DNA of 36,741 nucleotides from Candidatus Kuenenia stuttgartensis (GTDB taxonomy: Bacteria > Planctomycetota > Planctomycetia > Planctomycetales > Planctomycetaceae): NCBI GenBank assembly GCA_945861465.1, contig CAMAVB010000049.1:1-36741 (forward strand), written 5' to 3'. The notes beneath the pieces were generated by a model. The model saw only the letters and a list, made by a program, of their open reading frames with translations. It was not told where the DNA came from and made no database searches. A program made the translations under genes and the position numbers. Each line of letters starts with the position of its first letter. Position 1 is the stretch's first letter. Below are positions 24,617-31,984 of the stretch, piece by piece.

Positions 24617-27600
24617 GTGAATTTACGATCTTGTCCGGACAAATCGACGCTCAAGGCTTTTGCAGCCGGTCAACTTCCGGGTGAAAGCAGCGCGGAAGTT
24701 TCGCGCCATGTTGACGGTTGCCCAGCGTGTCGCGCGGCGGTCGCCGAGTACAATCCATCGTTTTTGGAAACACTCGCACCTGTCAGCGACAATGCGACCG
24801 AATGCATGGTCACCAAATCGCCGCAGTCGCTGCGATTCATTCCCCATCAGAACAGGGAGAGTCTTTCAGAAGAATCTCGAGGGATCGTAGACGGTTTCGC
24901 AGCCGCACTGCAGTCCGGTGCGGATGTCGACATCGCGCTGCATCTTGCAAATCATGGCATTAAGTCAGACTCGTTCGATCTGTCGGTGGAGCATGTATTA
25001 CTGTTGCTTGAGCTGCTGCACGTTGAACTGCAGCATGCCTGGGCAAACGAAGCGGCTTCAAGCGGCGGAGTCGATCCGGCTGCGGCCGGTTCCGATCACG
25101 ACTCTCCTGTACTTCCCACAACTGACCAGTATGTGCGCCGATTTCCCATCCTGCGGACATGCCCGCTGCTGGTTTCGGATCTGGCAAAACGGGAAGCCGT
25201 GATTCGTGGATTTCAGGTTGACGATCAGCGTTCAAACAGTGCCACTGACACTTCAGGGATCGAGCAGTTTGATCTGATCGAACCCATTGCAAGCGGCGGG
25301 ATGGGGGTCGTCTGGAGGGCACTGAATCGTGAACTGGGGCGGACCGTCGCAGTGAAGCTGATTCAGCAGAACAAAGTCGTTGGCAATCCGGAACGGCAAC
25401 AGCTTTACCAACAACGGTTTCTGGTGGAGGCCCAGGCCGCCGCGCGGCTGATGCACCCAAACATTGTCCAGATCCACAGCATCCATAATACGGCTGGGCA
25501 GTTGTATTACGAAATGGATTTGATCGAAGGCGGCAACCTGCGGGATCTCATCAAGGGCGACGCGACGGTGCCGGCACCACGTGCAGTGGAGTTGATGCGG
25601 GATATTGCCAGTGCCATCGATCACGCTCACCGTCGCGGCGTCATTCATCGTGACCTGAAGCCGGAAAACATCCTCATGCAGGATGGAATGATTCCGATGG
25701 TCACGGACTTCGGCCTCGCGAAGCTGGTCGATTCCGACACCGCGCTCACGCAGGATGACACGGCGATGGGAACCATGAGTTATATGGCCCCCGAGCAGTT
25801 TCGTGATGCAGCCAGTGTGACCGTGTCGGCGGATATCTATTCGCTGGGCAGCATGTTGTATGAATTGCTCGCCGGCGAGGTCCCGATTGCATACAAGGGG
25901 GATATCACCAGTTTCAGCGACAAAGTTGAGAATTTCGATCCGCTTCCGCCGCAGCGACGCGACCGTTCGATCTCAAAAGACATCCAGAATGTCTGTCTGA
26001 AGTGTCTGGCAAAAAAGCCCGAGCAGCGATATGCCTCTGCGGCTGACCTGACGGATGACCTGACGGCTTTCCTCGAAGGGCGACCGGTTTCCGCTCGTCG
26101 CGTCGGCCCGCTGGGACATTTCTGGCGAATCTGCAGACGTTACCCGAAGACCGCCAGTCTCGCCGGGCTGCCGGTGATGGCACTGCTGGTCGGTTTTCTG
26201 GTCTCGGTGAAATTTATGCTCGATGCGCGGCAACAGGCCATGCTGGGACTAGGGGCAGTCAATCAGTTTTATCTGCAAATTGACCAGAATGATGTGTTCC
26301 GACAGCCGGCGTTCAATGACCTCCGGGTGCGTTTGATGAAGGAAGGGCGCGACCGACTGAAAGAATTGACGTATGCGCCGGTCTCATCCCGTGACAAAAG
26401 CAACCAGCGTGCGATTGCCACGCTGCATTTCGTCAATGGACGCAGCCTGCAGGCGTCGGAGCAGTCAGCAGCGGCCTTCGCTGAATTTCGACTCGGAGAA
26501 TCGATCCAACGCGGGCTGTCTCAGGATGATCCGACGGACCTGGATTCCCAGGCGGATCTCGCCACGACCCTCGTCGCTATGGAACAAGTCAGTCCGCAGC
26601 ATGAGGATGTCCCGATCTGGCTGGAAGAAGCACAGTCACTTCGCCAGGGGGTCGCCGAGAGACTCCGCGATGATGATCCCAGAAAACCAAAATCCCTCCG
26701 GCTGCTCGCCAATGTCTTTATGGATAAAGCAAATCGACTGGCTAAACCGATCATCCAGGGGCACTTACAGGCGACTCCTGAAACGGTGGAGGAAGCACTG
26801 CGACTATTCCGTGAGGCAAGTCAGAAACGAAACCAGGCAGCCGCCCTGCTGCCGACACATACCATCGATCAGGGCGAGAAAGACGCTTTGGATCGCGACA
26901 TCATGATAGGGAAAGCAAACCTGGCCGCGCTTCTGTCACAGGTTAAGGAGCGTACTCCGGACGCAGTCGCTGCAATTCAGGATGCCGCTGCGGCGCTTTC
27001 CGACTATCTCAGGGACCACCCATGGGACGTTGAGGCCCGGCGTCAATATGCAGAATGCCAGTTGTCAAAGTATCTGATGGCAGACACAAAAGCAGATACG
27101 GAAATCAGCGCTATTGAGGAAGCTGAACGAGACGCCGACATCGTAGTGGCGATGATTCCGAATGATGTTTTCGTTCGCCACACAGTGGCCCGAATCGCTC
27201 TCGAACAAGCGGCCGAAGAGATCGCGGGGGCTCTGGATATCACAATGGAATCCAATGCTGAATCATTCACTCCTGCCGAATATTATACAGTAGCCATCGA
27301 ACAACTCAGCCGTGCATTCGAACACCTGCCCGCAGAACCCGAAGTCTCAGGGAAAAGTGCAGTCATCAACGACTCTGAGTTTTTGACAGCCGTGCGTCTT
27401 GCCAGGACGCTGGCAATTCTCATCCCGCTGGAAGGTCCCACGGCGGCAACGGATTCCGCTCCGGATGACCTTCGTAGGAACTATCTCAGTCAGTTGCAGA
27501 ACGCCCGACAGCATCTGTATCAACCGCCGCCGGATGCGCTCCAGATCACTTTGAATGATTTTCACGAAGCAAGAATCCAGATGCTTGCGTATTCAGCGGT

Positions 27601-27769
27601 TGTTGCGCACCTCAAGTTTCAAACATCGAAACTAGATGCCAAAGCTCGTGCGTGCCTTGACGCCATCGCGTCGCGTCGTCAGCGGGGCCACGACAGCAAT
27701 GCATTCGTACACTGCGAAACGATGGCTCGCCAACTACTGCAGTCGTCGCCGACGAACGTACAGCCTTGA
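24617..27769 (+). CDS. Membrane Ser/Thr protein kinase with N-terminal zinc-finger
   Basis: The 1050-residue product starts with an anti-sigma-type zinc finger (C6, H31-X3-C35-X2-C38, HVDGCPACRA). A PknB-like kinase domain follows at about 217-490: ASGGMGVVWRA glycine loop, VAVKL with K247, HRDLKPEN with D346, DFGLAK with D364, and MAPEQF. One membrane helix is at about 512-534 (ASLAGLPVMALLVGFLVSVK). The outer 500 residues are helical and TPR-like (SAAAFAEFRLGESIQRG, DAVAAIQDAAAALSDYL). GTG 24617 is the start: AAGGA lies seven bases before it and an in-frame stop is just upstream. Such kinases sense outside signals and often work with ECF sigma factors, but none is adjacent here. Confidence 0.92.
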   Translation: MNLRSCPDKSTLKAFAAGQLPGESSAEVSRHVDGCPACRAAVAEYNPSFLETLAPVSDNATECMVTKSPQSLRFIPHQNRESLSEESRGIVDGFAAALQSGADVDIALHLANHGIKSDSFDLSVEHVLLLLELLHVELQHAWANEAASSGGVDPAAAGSDHDSPVLPTTDQYVRRFPILRTCPLLVSDLAKREAVIRGFQVDDQRSNSATDTSGIEQFDLIEPIASGGMGVVWRALNRELGRTVAVKLIQQNKVVGNPERQQLYQQRFLVEAQAAARLMHPNIVQIHSIHNTAGQLYYEMDLIEGGNLRDLIKGDATVPAPRAVELMRDIASAIDHAHRRGVIHRDLKPENILMQDGMIPMVTDFGLAKLVDSDTALTQDDTAMGTMSYMAPEQFRDAASVTVSADIYSLGSMLYELLAGEVPIAYKGDITSFSDKVENFDPLPPQRRDRSISKDIQNVCLKCLAKKPEQRYASAADLTDDLTAFLEGRPVSARRVGPLGHFWRICRRYPKTASLAGLPVMALLVGFLVSVKFMLDARQQAMLGLGAVNQFYLQIDQNDVFRQPAFNDLRVRLMKEGRDRLKELTYAPVSSRDKSNQRAIATLHFVNGRSLQASEQSAAAFAEFRLGESIQRGLSQDDPTDLDSQADLATTLVAMEQVSPQHEDVPIWLEEAQSLRQGVAERLRDDDPRKPKSLRLLANVFMDKANRLAKPIIQGHLQATPETVEEALRLFREASQKRNQAAALLPTHTIDQGEKDALDRDIMIGKANLAALLSQVKERTPDAVAAIQDAAAALSDYLRDHPWDVEARRQYAECQLSKYLMADTKADTEISAIEEAERDADIVVAMIPNDVFVRHTVARIALEQAAEEIAGALDITMESNAESFTPAEYYTVAIEQLSRAFEHLPAEPEVSGKSAVINDSEFLTAVRLARTLAILIPLEGPTAATDSAPDDLRRNYLSQLQNARQHLYQPPPDALQITLNDFHEARIQMLAYSAVVAHLKFQTSKLDAKARACLDAIASRRQRGHDSNAFVHCETMARQLLQSSPTNVQP

Positions 27770-27797
27770 CCTCGTGCTCTGTCGGTCGTGTATTGCT

Positions 27798-27986
27798 GTG
27801 TGCCACTGGCTCTGCCAGTGTGCCCCCATTTAGTCGAGCGGCAGGAAGTTACTTACTAAAGTTGTAGCTGAATTCGCAAGAATTCAGTTCTTCGAGCAAG
27901 AGGTCTGAATTCTTGCGAATTCAGCTACGGAAAATCCATTGCTGCCGCTCGCCTTACAGGAAGCACTGGCAGAGCCAGTGGCACAC
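27798..27986. repeat. Three-level nested palindrome (families C, B-like, D)
   Basis: The outer family C arms are 27798-27820 and 27964-27986, perfect 23-base complements. Inside are B-type ends CGAGCGGCAG at 27835-27844 and CTGCCGCTCG at 27942-27951. Inside those, GTAGCTGAATTCGCAAGAAT... at 27864-27887 pairs perfectly over 24 bases with 27905-27928. In the other copies the family C loop is only 10-16 bases long. Confidence 0.92.
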
Positions 27987-28059
27987 AAAATAGGCGCTGA
28001 CAGCACACTATTGTGCGCATCGTCGACAGGACTTGAGCCTAGCTTTTCCCGACGGCGTT

Positions 28060-29448
28060 TCAGAAGAATCGGTTGATGCTCACGATCAACTCGCCGTCAA
28101 ATGCCCGGTGATTCCACGCATCACTCGCCGCCAGCGGAGCGGCAGCGGCCACCTGGATGCGAGTGTTTCGATGGATTTCGGCCGAAAGACCCGCCGTCAG
28201 ATTCAGCAGGTCAGTGATCCCGTTCTGGGAAAACACCAGCGACCCCGGCGAAGAACTGGAATTGAACGAACTTCCTCCGCCAATGTCCTTCGCATAATGG
28301 AGTTCCACACTGCCGTCGAGGCGCGTCAGATGCTTTGCAGTCGCCTTGTCGAAAAGATTGACCACGACTGCGGAACTCAGAAACATCAGTGTGGGTTCAC
28401 GAAAGCCGCCCGGCTGCTCGCCGGGTAACACAACTTCCTGGTCGTTCAACGCAAAATCGACTGAACCAAAGTATTGGAAAGTCGTACGGCTCAACAGTTT
28501 CGTCACGCCCGGTAACATGGAATCAAAACCATCGGTACTCGCCAATTGTGGGGTCAGAATCCCGCCAAAGAATGGTGCGAGATGCCAGGCTTCATTGTTG
28601 ACGCTGAAAGGACTTCCGAAAATCTGGCCTGTGACATCTCCGCCCGTGGGAGTAATGAGGCTTGATCCCACAACCACGCTGTACGAATCCTCCAGAAGAA
28701 TGGCTTGCTTCCACAAGATCGGAATGTTGCCGAATTCACCTGCTGATACGACGTAGCCGGGCTGATTGATATCCGCGTTGCCTGAGAACGGAAGGCGAAT
28801 CTCGACAGAGATGAGTTCATCTTCATTCAGGGTTTTTTCAACTCCAACCAGGAAACTGTCAAGGTCCTGACGACGCCCAAAGGAAGGAAGGCCGGGGTCG
28901 GTGGAGCCCGCTGCAATTGCGTTGTTGAAATGGCGATAGTCAGTGAACACGCGGTTCTGCGGCACGCCCTTGTTGTTATCTGCAATATTGAAGCGTGCGT
29001 TTCCACCCGCAGCGGGAATATCGGCGGAGAACCTCTTGGCTCCCTGGACATCCAGATTGGCACTGATCGACCCACTCGTCCCAAAGAAATTTCCATGAAA
29101 TTGAGCGGGGGCCAGAAGTGATTGATGTGACTGGCGACCTCGACGTGGACCTGTATCTGCAAGCTGCCGCCCACGCAGAAAATCGGGCGAACTGCTCCCA
29201 GCTGCCGACGTGCCCGGACGCCGCGTCCGCGGGGGTGTGTCCTGCAACTGCGGCAACTGATTCGCGCCGGGAGCGGGCTGATCGACTTGCGGGGCGCTGG
29301 TTTCGGTGTAGCCCTGCAAAACCTCTGCAGCATCAATCGGTGTGAATCCTGACAGTCCGCGTTCCTGAGCCCCAGCGCTCTCAAACAAGTGCGTTGACAA
29401 CACCGCAGATGCGAACAGAATTCCAGTGGCAATCTTGCTTCGTGGCAC
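28060..29448 (-). CDS. Outer-membrane beta-barrel-like protein of unknown function
   Basis: The 462-residue product has a signal peptide (PRSKIATGILFASAVLS, cut near ESAGAQ). A proline- and serine-rich linker follows at about 35-105. The rest has alternating short beta-strand patterns such as SFLVGVEKTLNEDELISVEI, DSYSVVVGSSLITP and RLDGSVELHYAKD, and a final phenylalanine (INRFF), the usual end of outer-membrane barrels. No named family was recognised. GTG 29448 is chosen: GGAG lies seven bases upstream and it opens exactly on the signal peptide; the frame continues upstream to 29514. The gene stands alone on the minus strand between repeat clusters. Confidence 0.75.
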   Translation of the reverse strand: MPRSKIATGILFASAVLSTHLFESAGAQERGLSGFTPIDAAEVLQGYTETSAPQVDQPAPGANQLPQLQDTPPRTRRPGTSAAGSSSPDFLRGRQLADTGPRRGRQSHQSLLAPAQFHGNFFGTSGSISANLDVQGAKRFSADIPAAGGNARFNIADNNKGVPQNRVFTDYRHFNNAIAAGSTDPGLPSFGRRQDLDSFLVGVEKTLNEDELISVEIRLPFSGNADINQPGYVVSAGEFGNIPILWKQAILLEDSYSVVVGSSLITPTGGDVTGQIFGSPFSVNNEAWHLAPFFGGILTPQLASTDGFDSMLPGVTKLLSRTTFQYFGSVDFALNDQEVVLPGEQPGGFREPTLMFLSSAVVVNLFDKATAKHLTRLDGSVELHYAKDIGGGSSFNSSSSPGSLVFSQNGITDLLNLTAGLSAEIHRNTRIQVAAAAPLAASDAWNHRAFDGELIVSINRFF

Positions 29449-29671
29449 AACTCTACTCCGTGAAACCAGACCGACGCTCCTGCGCACTTCGGCAGTTTCG
29501 GCTGCATGCGTCACGCACTTTCGTGGTCCAGTTTATGTATCGGAGTCTTCCCGTGGACTGCTTGAACCGGTCAGGACCGTGGCACCGATTTTTCCGAATC
29601 GATGAGAAGTGCCTCGCGTTCGGCCTCGACTGAATTGTGCATGAGGCAGACACATTCACGATGGTGTAATA
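29449..29671. other. Upstream region of the minus-strand barrel gene
   Basis: No gene, repeat or clear promoter is seen in this stretch. It should contain the promoter of the minus-strand gene. Confidence 0.4.
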
Positions 29672-29752
29672 CTCCGCGCGGCCAGATTTGGGTTTTTGTG
29701 AGCGGCTTGCGGCTGACTTAACAACACGTCCCTCAGTCCTGGCCGCGCGGAG
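29672..29752. repeat. Palindrome family H
   Basis: CTCCGCGCGGCCAG at 29672-29685 pairs perfectly with CTGGCCGCGCGGAG at 29739-29752. The 53-base loop includes GTGAGCGGCTTGCGGCTGAC. Confidence 0.75.
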
Positions 29753-29823
29753 AAGACAGTGTCGGCCGAAAAAAACAACGATCCGCCGCCGGGCTAAGAT
29801 CTATCGTCGGGCCTCAACATCAT

Positions 29824-29884
29824 GGGCAAAGAGATGTTGGGCAAAAAATGGCTGCTATTTTTCTGCCCATACATTCTTCTGCCC
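29824..29884. repeat. Palindrome family I
   Basis: The left arm at 29824-29849 (GGGCAAAGAGATGTTGGGCA...) pairs imperfectly with 29857-29884 (ATTTTTCTGCCCATACATTC...). The loop is seven bases. Confidence 0.7.
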
Positions 29885-29900
29885 CGAACGTCCTCGCTCT

Positions 29901-30027
29901 TAGGCGAGCGGCAGAAATGAATTTACCGGTACGACGGACTTCCTGTCCGTCGCAGGGTGCTACTCGACGGACTGGAAGTCCGTCGTCCAAATTGCGGATG
30001 GTAAGTTCTATCCTGCCGCTCGCCTTA
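29901..30027. repeat. Nested palindrome, family B-like ends with an inner hairpin
   Basis: The outer arms are 29901-29927 (TAGGCGAGCGGCAGAAATGA...) and 30000-30027, imperfect complements. The inner arms are ACGACGGACTTCCTGTCCGT... at 29931-29952 and 29965-29986, complements over 22 bases with one mismatch. The element lies about 85 bases before the sigma factor gene. Confidence 0.85.
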
Positions 30028-30110
30028 CTGGTTTTCTTGTGAGCGGTTGAAATAATGCGGAGTTGAGGTGCATCGTATGGGCGGAAGCAACTTTGAGTAA
30101 GGGGGACTTG

Positions 30111-30722
30111 TTGACGCAGGACGACGAAAATCGCTGTGAAAACGGGTCCGGATCGCAGCAGACGCCAGATGCCATGCGATCGATGGTTAAGGGTTCATGC
30201 GTACAGTGGGAAGCAGATCTGAAGGCTTTTTTACTGGGTGTGCTCAAGACTCGTGATCTTGCAGAAGACGCATTCCAGAAGATGGTGATTCGGGCAATTG
30301 AGTCGGCTCATTCGGCACGCCCGGCGACGCTTCGCGGCTGGTTATTTCGAATTGCTTTGAATGAAGCACGGCAGTATTTGAGGCAACAGAAACGAGACAC
30401 GAAGCATCGCGAGAGATTTTCAGAGCAGTCGGTCAGTGGTCAGATGGAGCGGCAGGCGAGTTCCAGTGCTCAGTGGATGATGGATCTGGGCGGGGTGAAC
30501 GAAGAGACCGTTCAGGCGATTCAGCGGTCGCTGATCAGGTTGCCTGAGGAACAGCAGGAAGTGATTCGAAGACGGATATACGGAGAGCAGACATTTGCGG
30601 AAATTGCCGAACAGATGCAACAGCCACTCGGAACTGTGCTGACATGGATGCGTCGGGGTTTGCTGCGGCTCAGAGAAGATTCGCAGTTGCGTGCATTCGT
30701 GGATGATTCCCACAGTCCCTGA
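30111..30722 (+). CDS. ECF-type RNA polymerase sigma factor
   Basis: The product is about 203 residues from TTG 30111. Sigma region 2 reads WEADLKAFLLGVLKTRDLAEDAFQKMVIRA and later LRGWLFRIALNEARQYLRQQKRD. Region 4 is QRSLIRLPEEQQEVIRRRIY, then GEQTFAEIAEQM, then QQPLGTVLTWMRRGLLRLRE, a clear helix-turn-helix that reads -35 DNA. The start is uncertain: AAGGGGG lies seven bases before TTG 30111; ATG 30174 has no ribosome site and TTG 30063 is also in frame. It heads a tight plus-strand run with a membrane anti-sigma-like gene, an exported coiled-coil gene and the DUF1549 and DUF1501 genes, which are its likely targets or partners. Confidence 0.88.
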   Translation: MTQDDENRCENGSGSQQTPDAMRSMVKGSCVQWEADLKAFLLGVLKTRDLAEDAFQKMVIRAIESAHSARPATLRGWLFRIALNEARQYLRQQKRDTKHRERFSEQSVSGQMERQASSSAQWMMDLGGVNEETVQAIQRSLIRLPEEQQEVIRRRIYGEQTFAEIAEQMQQPLGTVLTWMRRGLLRLREDSQLRAFVDDSHSP

Positions 30723-30739
30723 ATCATGGTGAAACAAAT

Positions 30740-31330
30740 ATGACACAAGACAAAGCAAGTGTTTCTCAGCCGGACCATGGTGACGTGCAGTGGTCCGCGA
30801 TGCAGTATGTGCTGGGCGAATTATCGAGCGAGCAGGCGGAGTTGTTTGAAACGGCGATGGCGGACGACGTGGCTCTGTGTGAAGCGGTGATCGCCGCGAC
30901 GCAATTGACATGCGGGATTGCTCTGGCTTGTACAATTCGACCATCAACTCGGCCGTTGATCATGGTTGGCGCGATGGTTGCTGAGCCTGTCCTGTTGCGT
31001 CGGCCCGCATTCGCGTGCTTCGGCGTTTTCACAGCGGCAGTCGCATTGATTCTCGCGGTGATCGCGATGGTGTCACAGCAGCGGCCGCGGCCGGGCGAGG
31101 TCGATTTTGCGGCCGTCGATGATGCAACAGCAGATGCCCTGGTTTTGCTACTGGACGATGCCTCTGCCATCGACATGAATGCGGAACTTGAAGAATGGAG
31201 TGTTTCTGATGATTCCGTTTCCAGTCTTGTCGCGCCGGAATGGTTGCTGACGGCTGTTGATCTGGACGCCGCAGCGGCCGCGGATGATCATCATGGGATT
31301 AAGACCGATGATGAAGCAGGGGTTTATTGA
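30740..31330 (+). CDS. Membrane anti-sigma-factor-like protein
   Basis: The 196-residue product has an N-terminal helical part (VQWSAMQYVLGELSSEQAEL, then FETAMADDVALCEAVIAAT) that resembles the planctomycete anti-sigma pattern but lacks the His-Cys-Cys zinc motif. One membrane helix is at about 90-113 (ACFGVFTAAVALILAVIAMV), followed by a very acidic outer domain rich in D and A. Its place directly after the sigma gene and its one-helix build suggest that it holds the sigma factor at the membrane. The family is inferred, not recognised by a named motif. Its stop overlaps the next start by one base (TGATG). Confidence 0.7.
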   Translation: MTQDKASVSQPDHGDVQWSAMQYVLGELSSEQAELFETAMADDVALCEAVIAATQLTCGIALACTIRPSTRPLIMVGAMVAEPVLLRRPAFACFGVFTAAVALILAVIAMVSQQRPRPGEVDFAAVDDATADALVLLLDDASAIDMNAELEEWSVSDDSVSSLVAPEWLLTAVDLDAAAAADDHHGIKTDDEAGVY

Positions 31331-31965
31331 TGAGTCGGGCATTCCTTTCGACACTGGCAATCGGCTTCCTCGCGGTCTTCATAATCGGTCGGGATGTCGT
31401 TGCGTTCGTACCGGAACCGCCTGCCGACGAACGGCGTTCCGACTCCCCAAAAACCGGCGACAGGACGGCTGATAAGAAGCCGCGGGCGGACGTTTCCGAA
31501 TCTGATCTTACCGTGACGATGGCATTTGCGTCTGAGCATCATCCGGAGCTTGCTCGGTTACTGGAACAGCTCCGGAAGTCTCGTCCCCACGAATTTCAAC
31601 GAGCCGTTCGTGAACTCATCCAGCAGATCCAGACGCTGGAAAAGCTGCAGGAGAGAAATTCGACCCGCTACGCACATCAGCTTGAGTTGTGGAAAAACGA
31701 CTCGCAGATCCGCGTGTTGGTCGCAAAGTGGTCTCACACTCAGAATGATGCACTGGAACAGGAAATTCGTGGATTGCTGCAACAGCGTCGCGACATGAAG
31801 CTCGCTCAGTTGAAGTTTGATCAGCAGCGATTGACAGAGCAATTGCAAAAGGTCGAAAAGCAGATTGCAACAGTGTCAGATTCGGAGCTTGAACGCGAAT
31901 GGGAACAACTGGCGAAGAAAACAAATTCCAGCCGTAAGGCTGGCAACAAGAACAGTTCAAACTGA
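31330..31965 (+). CDS. Exported coiled-coil protein, third gene of the sigma operon
   Basis: The 211-residue product has a signal peptide or anchor (residues 1-25, LSTLAIGFLAVFIIGRDVVA). A proline-rich, charged linker follows. From about residue 70 to the end there is one long helical, coiled-coil region (HPELARLLEQLRKSRPHEFQ, IQQIQTLEKLQERNS, QRLTEQLQKVEKQIATV). No named family was recognised. The position after sigma and anti-sigma genes, and the helical build, recall periplasmic sensors of the CpxP/Spy kind, but the LTXXQ motif is not seen. The ATG overlaps the previous stop, so it is translationally coupled. Confidence 0.75.
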   Translation: MSRAFLSTLAIGFLAVFIIGRDVVAFVPEPPADERRSDSPKTGDRTADKKPRADVSESDLTVTMAFASEHHPELARLLEQLRKSRPHEFQRAVRELIQQIQTLEKLQERNSTRYAHQLELWKNDSQIRVLVAKWSHTQNDALEQEIRGLLQQRRDMKLAQLKFDQQRLTEQLQKVEKQIATVSDSELEREWEQLAKKTNSSRKAGNKNSSN

Positions 31966-31984
31966 CACAGGATGAGGTCTCAGG

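Noticed and set aside
28033-28428. 131-residue open frame on the plus strand
   Set aside because: It lies opposite the barrel-like gene; composition and lack of a ribosome site speak against it.
29672-29752. Possible tRNA or small RNA
   Set aside because: Only one long-arm hairpin is present, with no cloverleaf and no T-loop or anticodon pattern.
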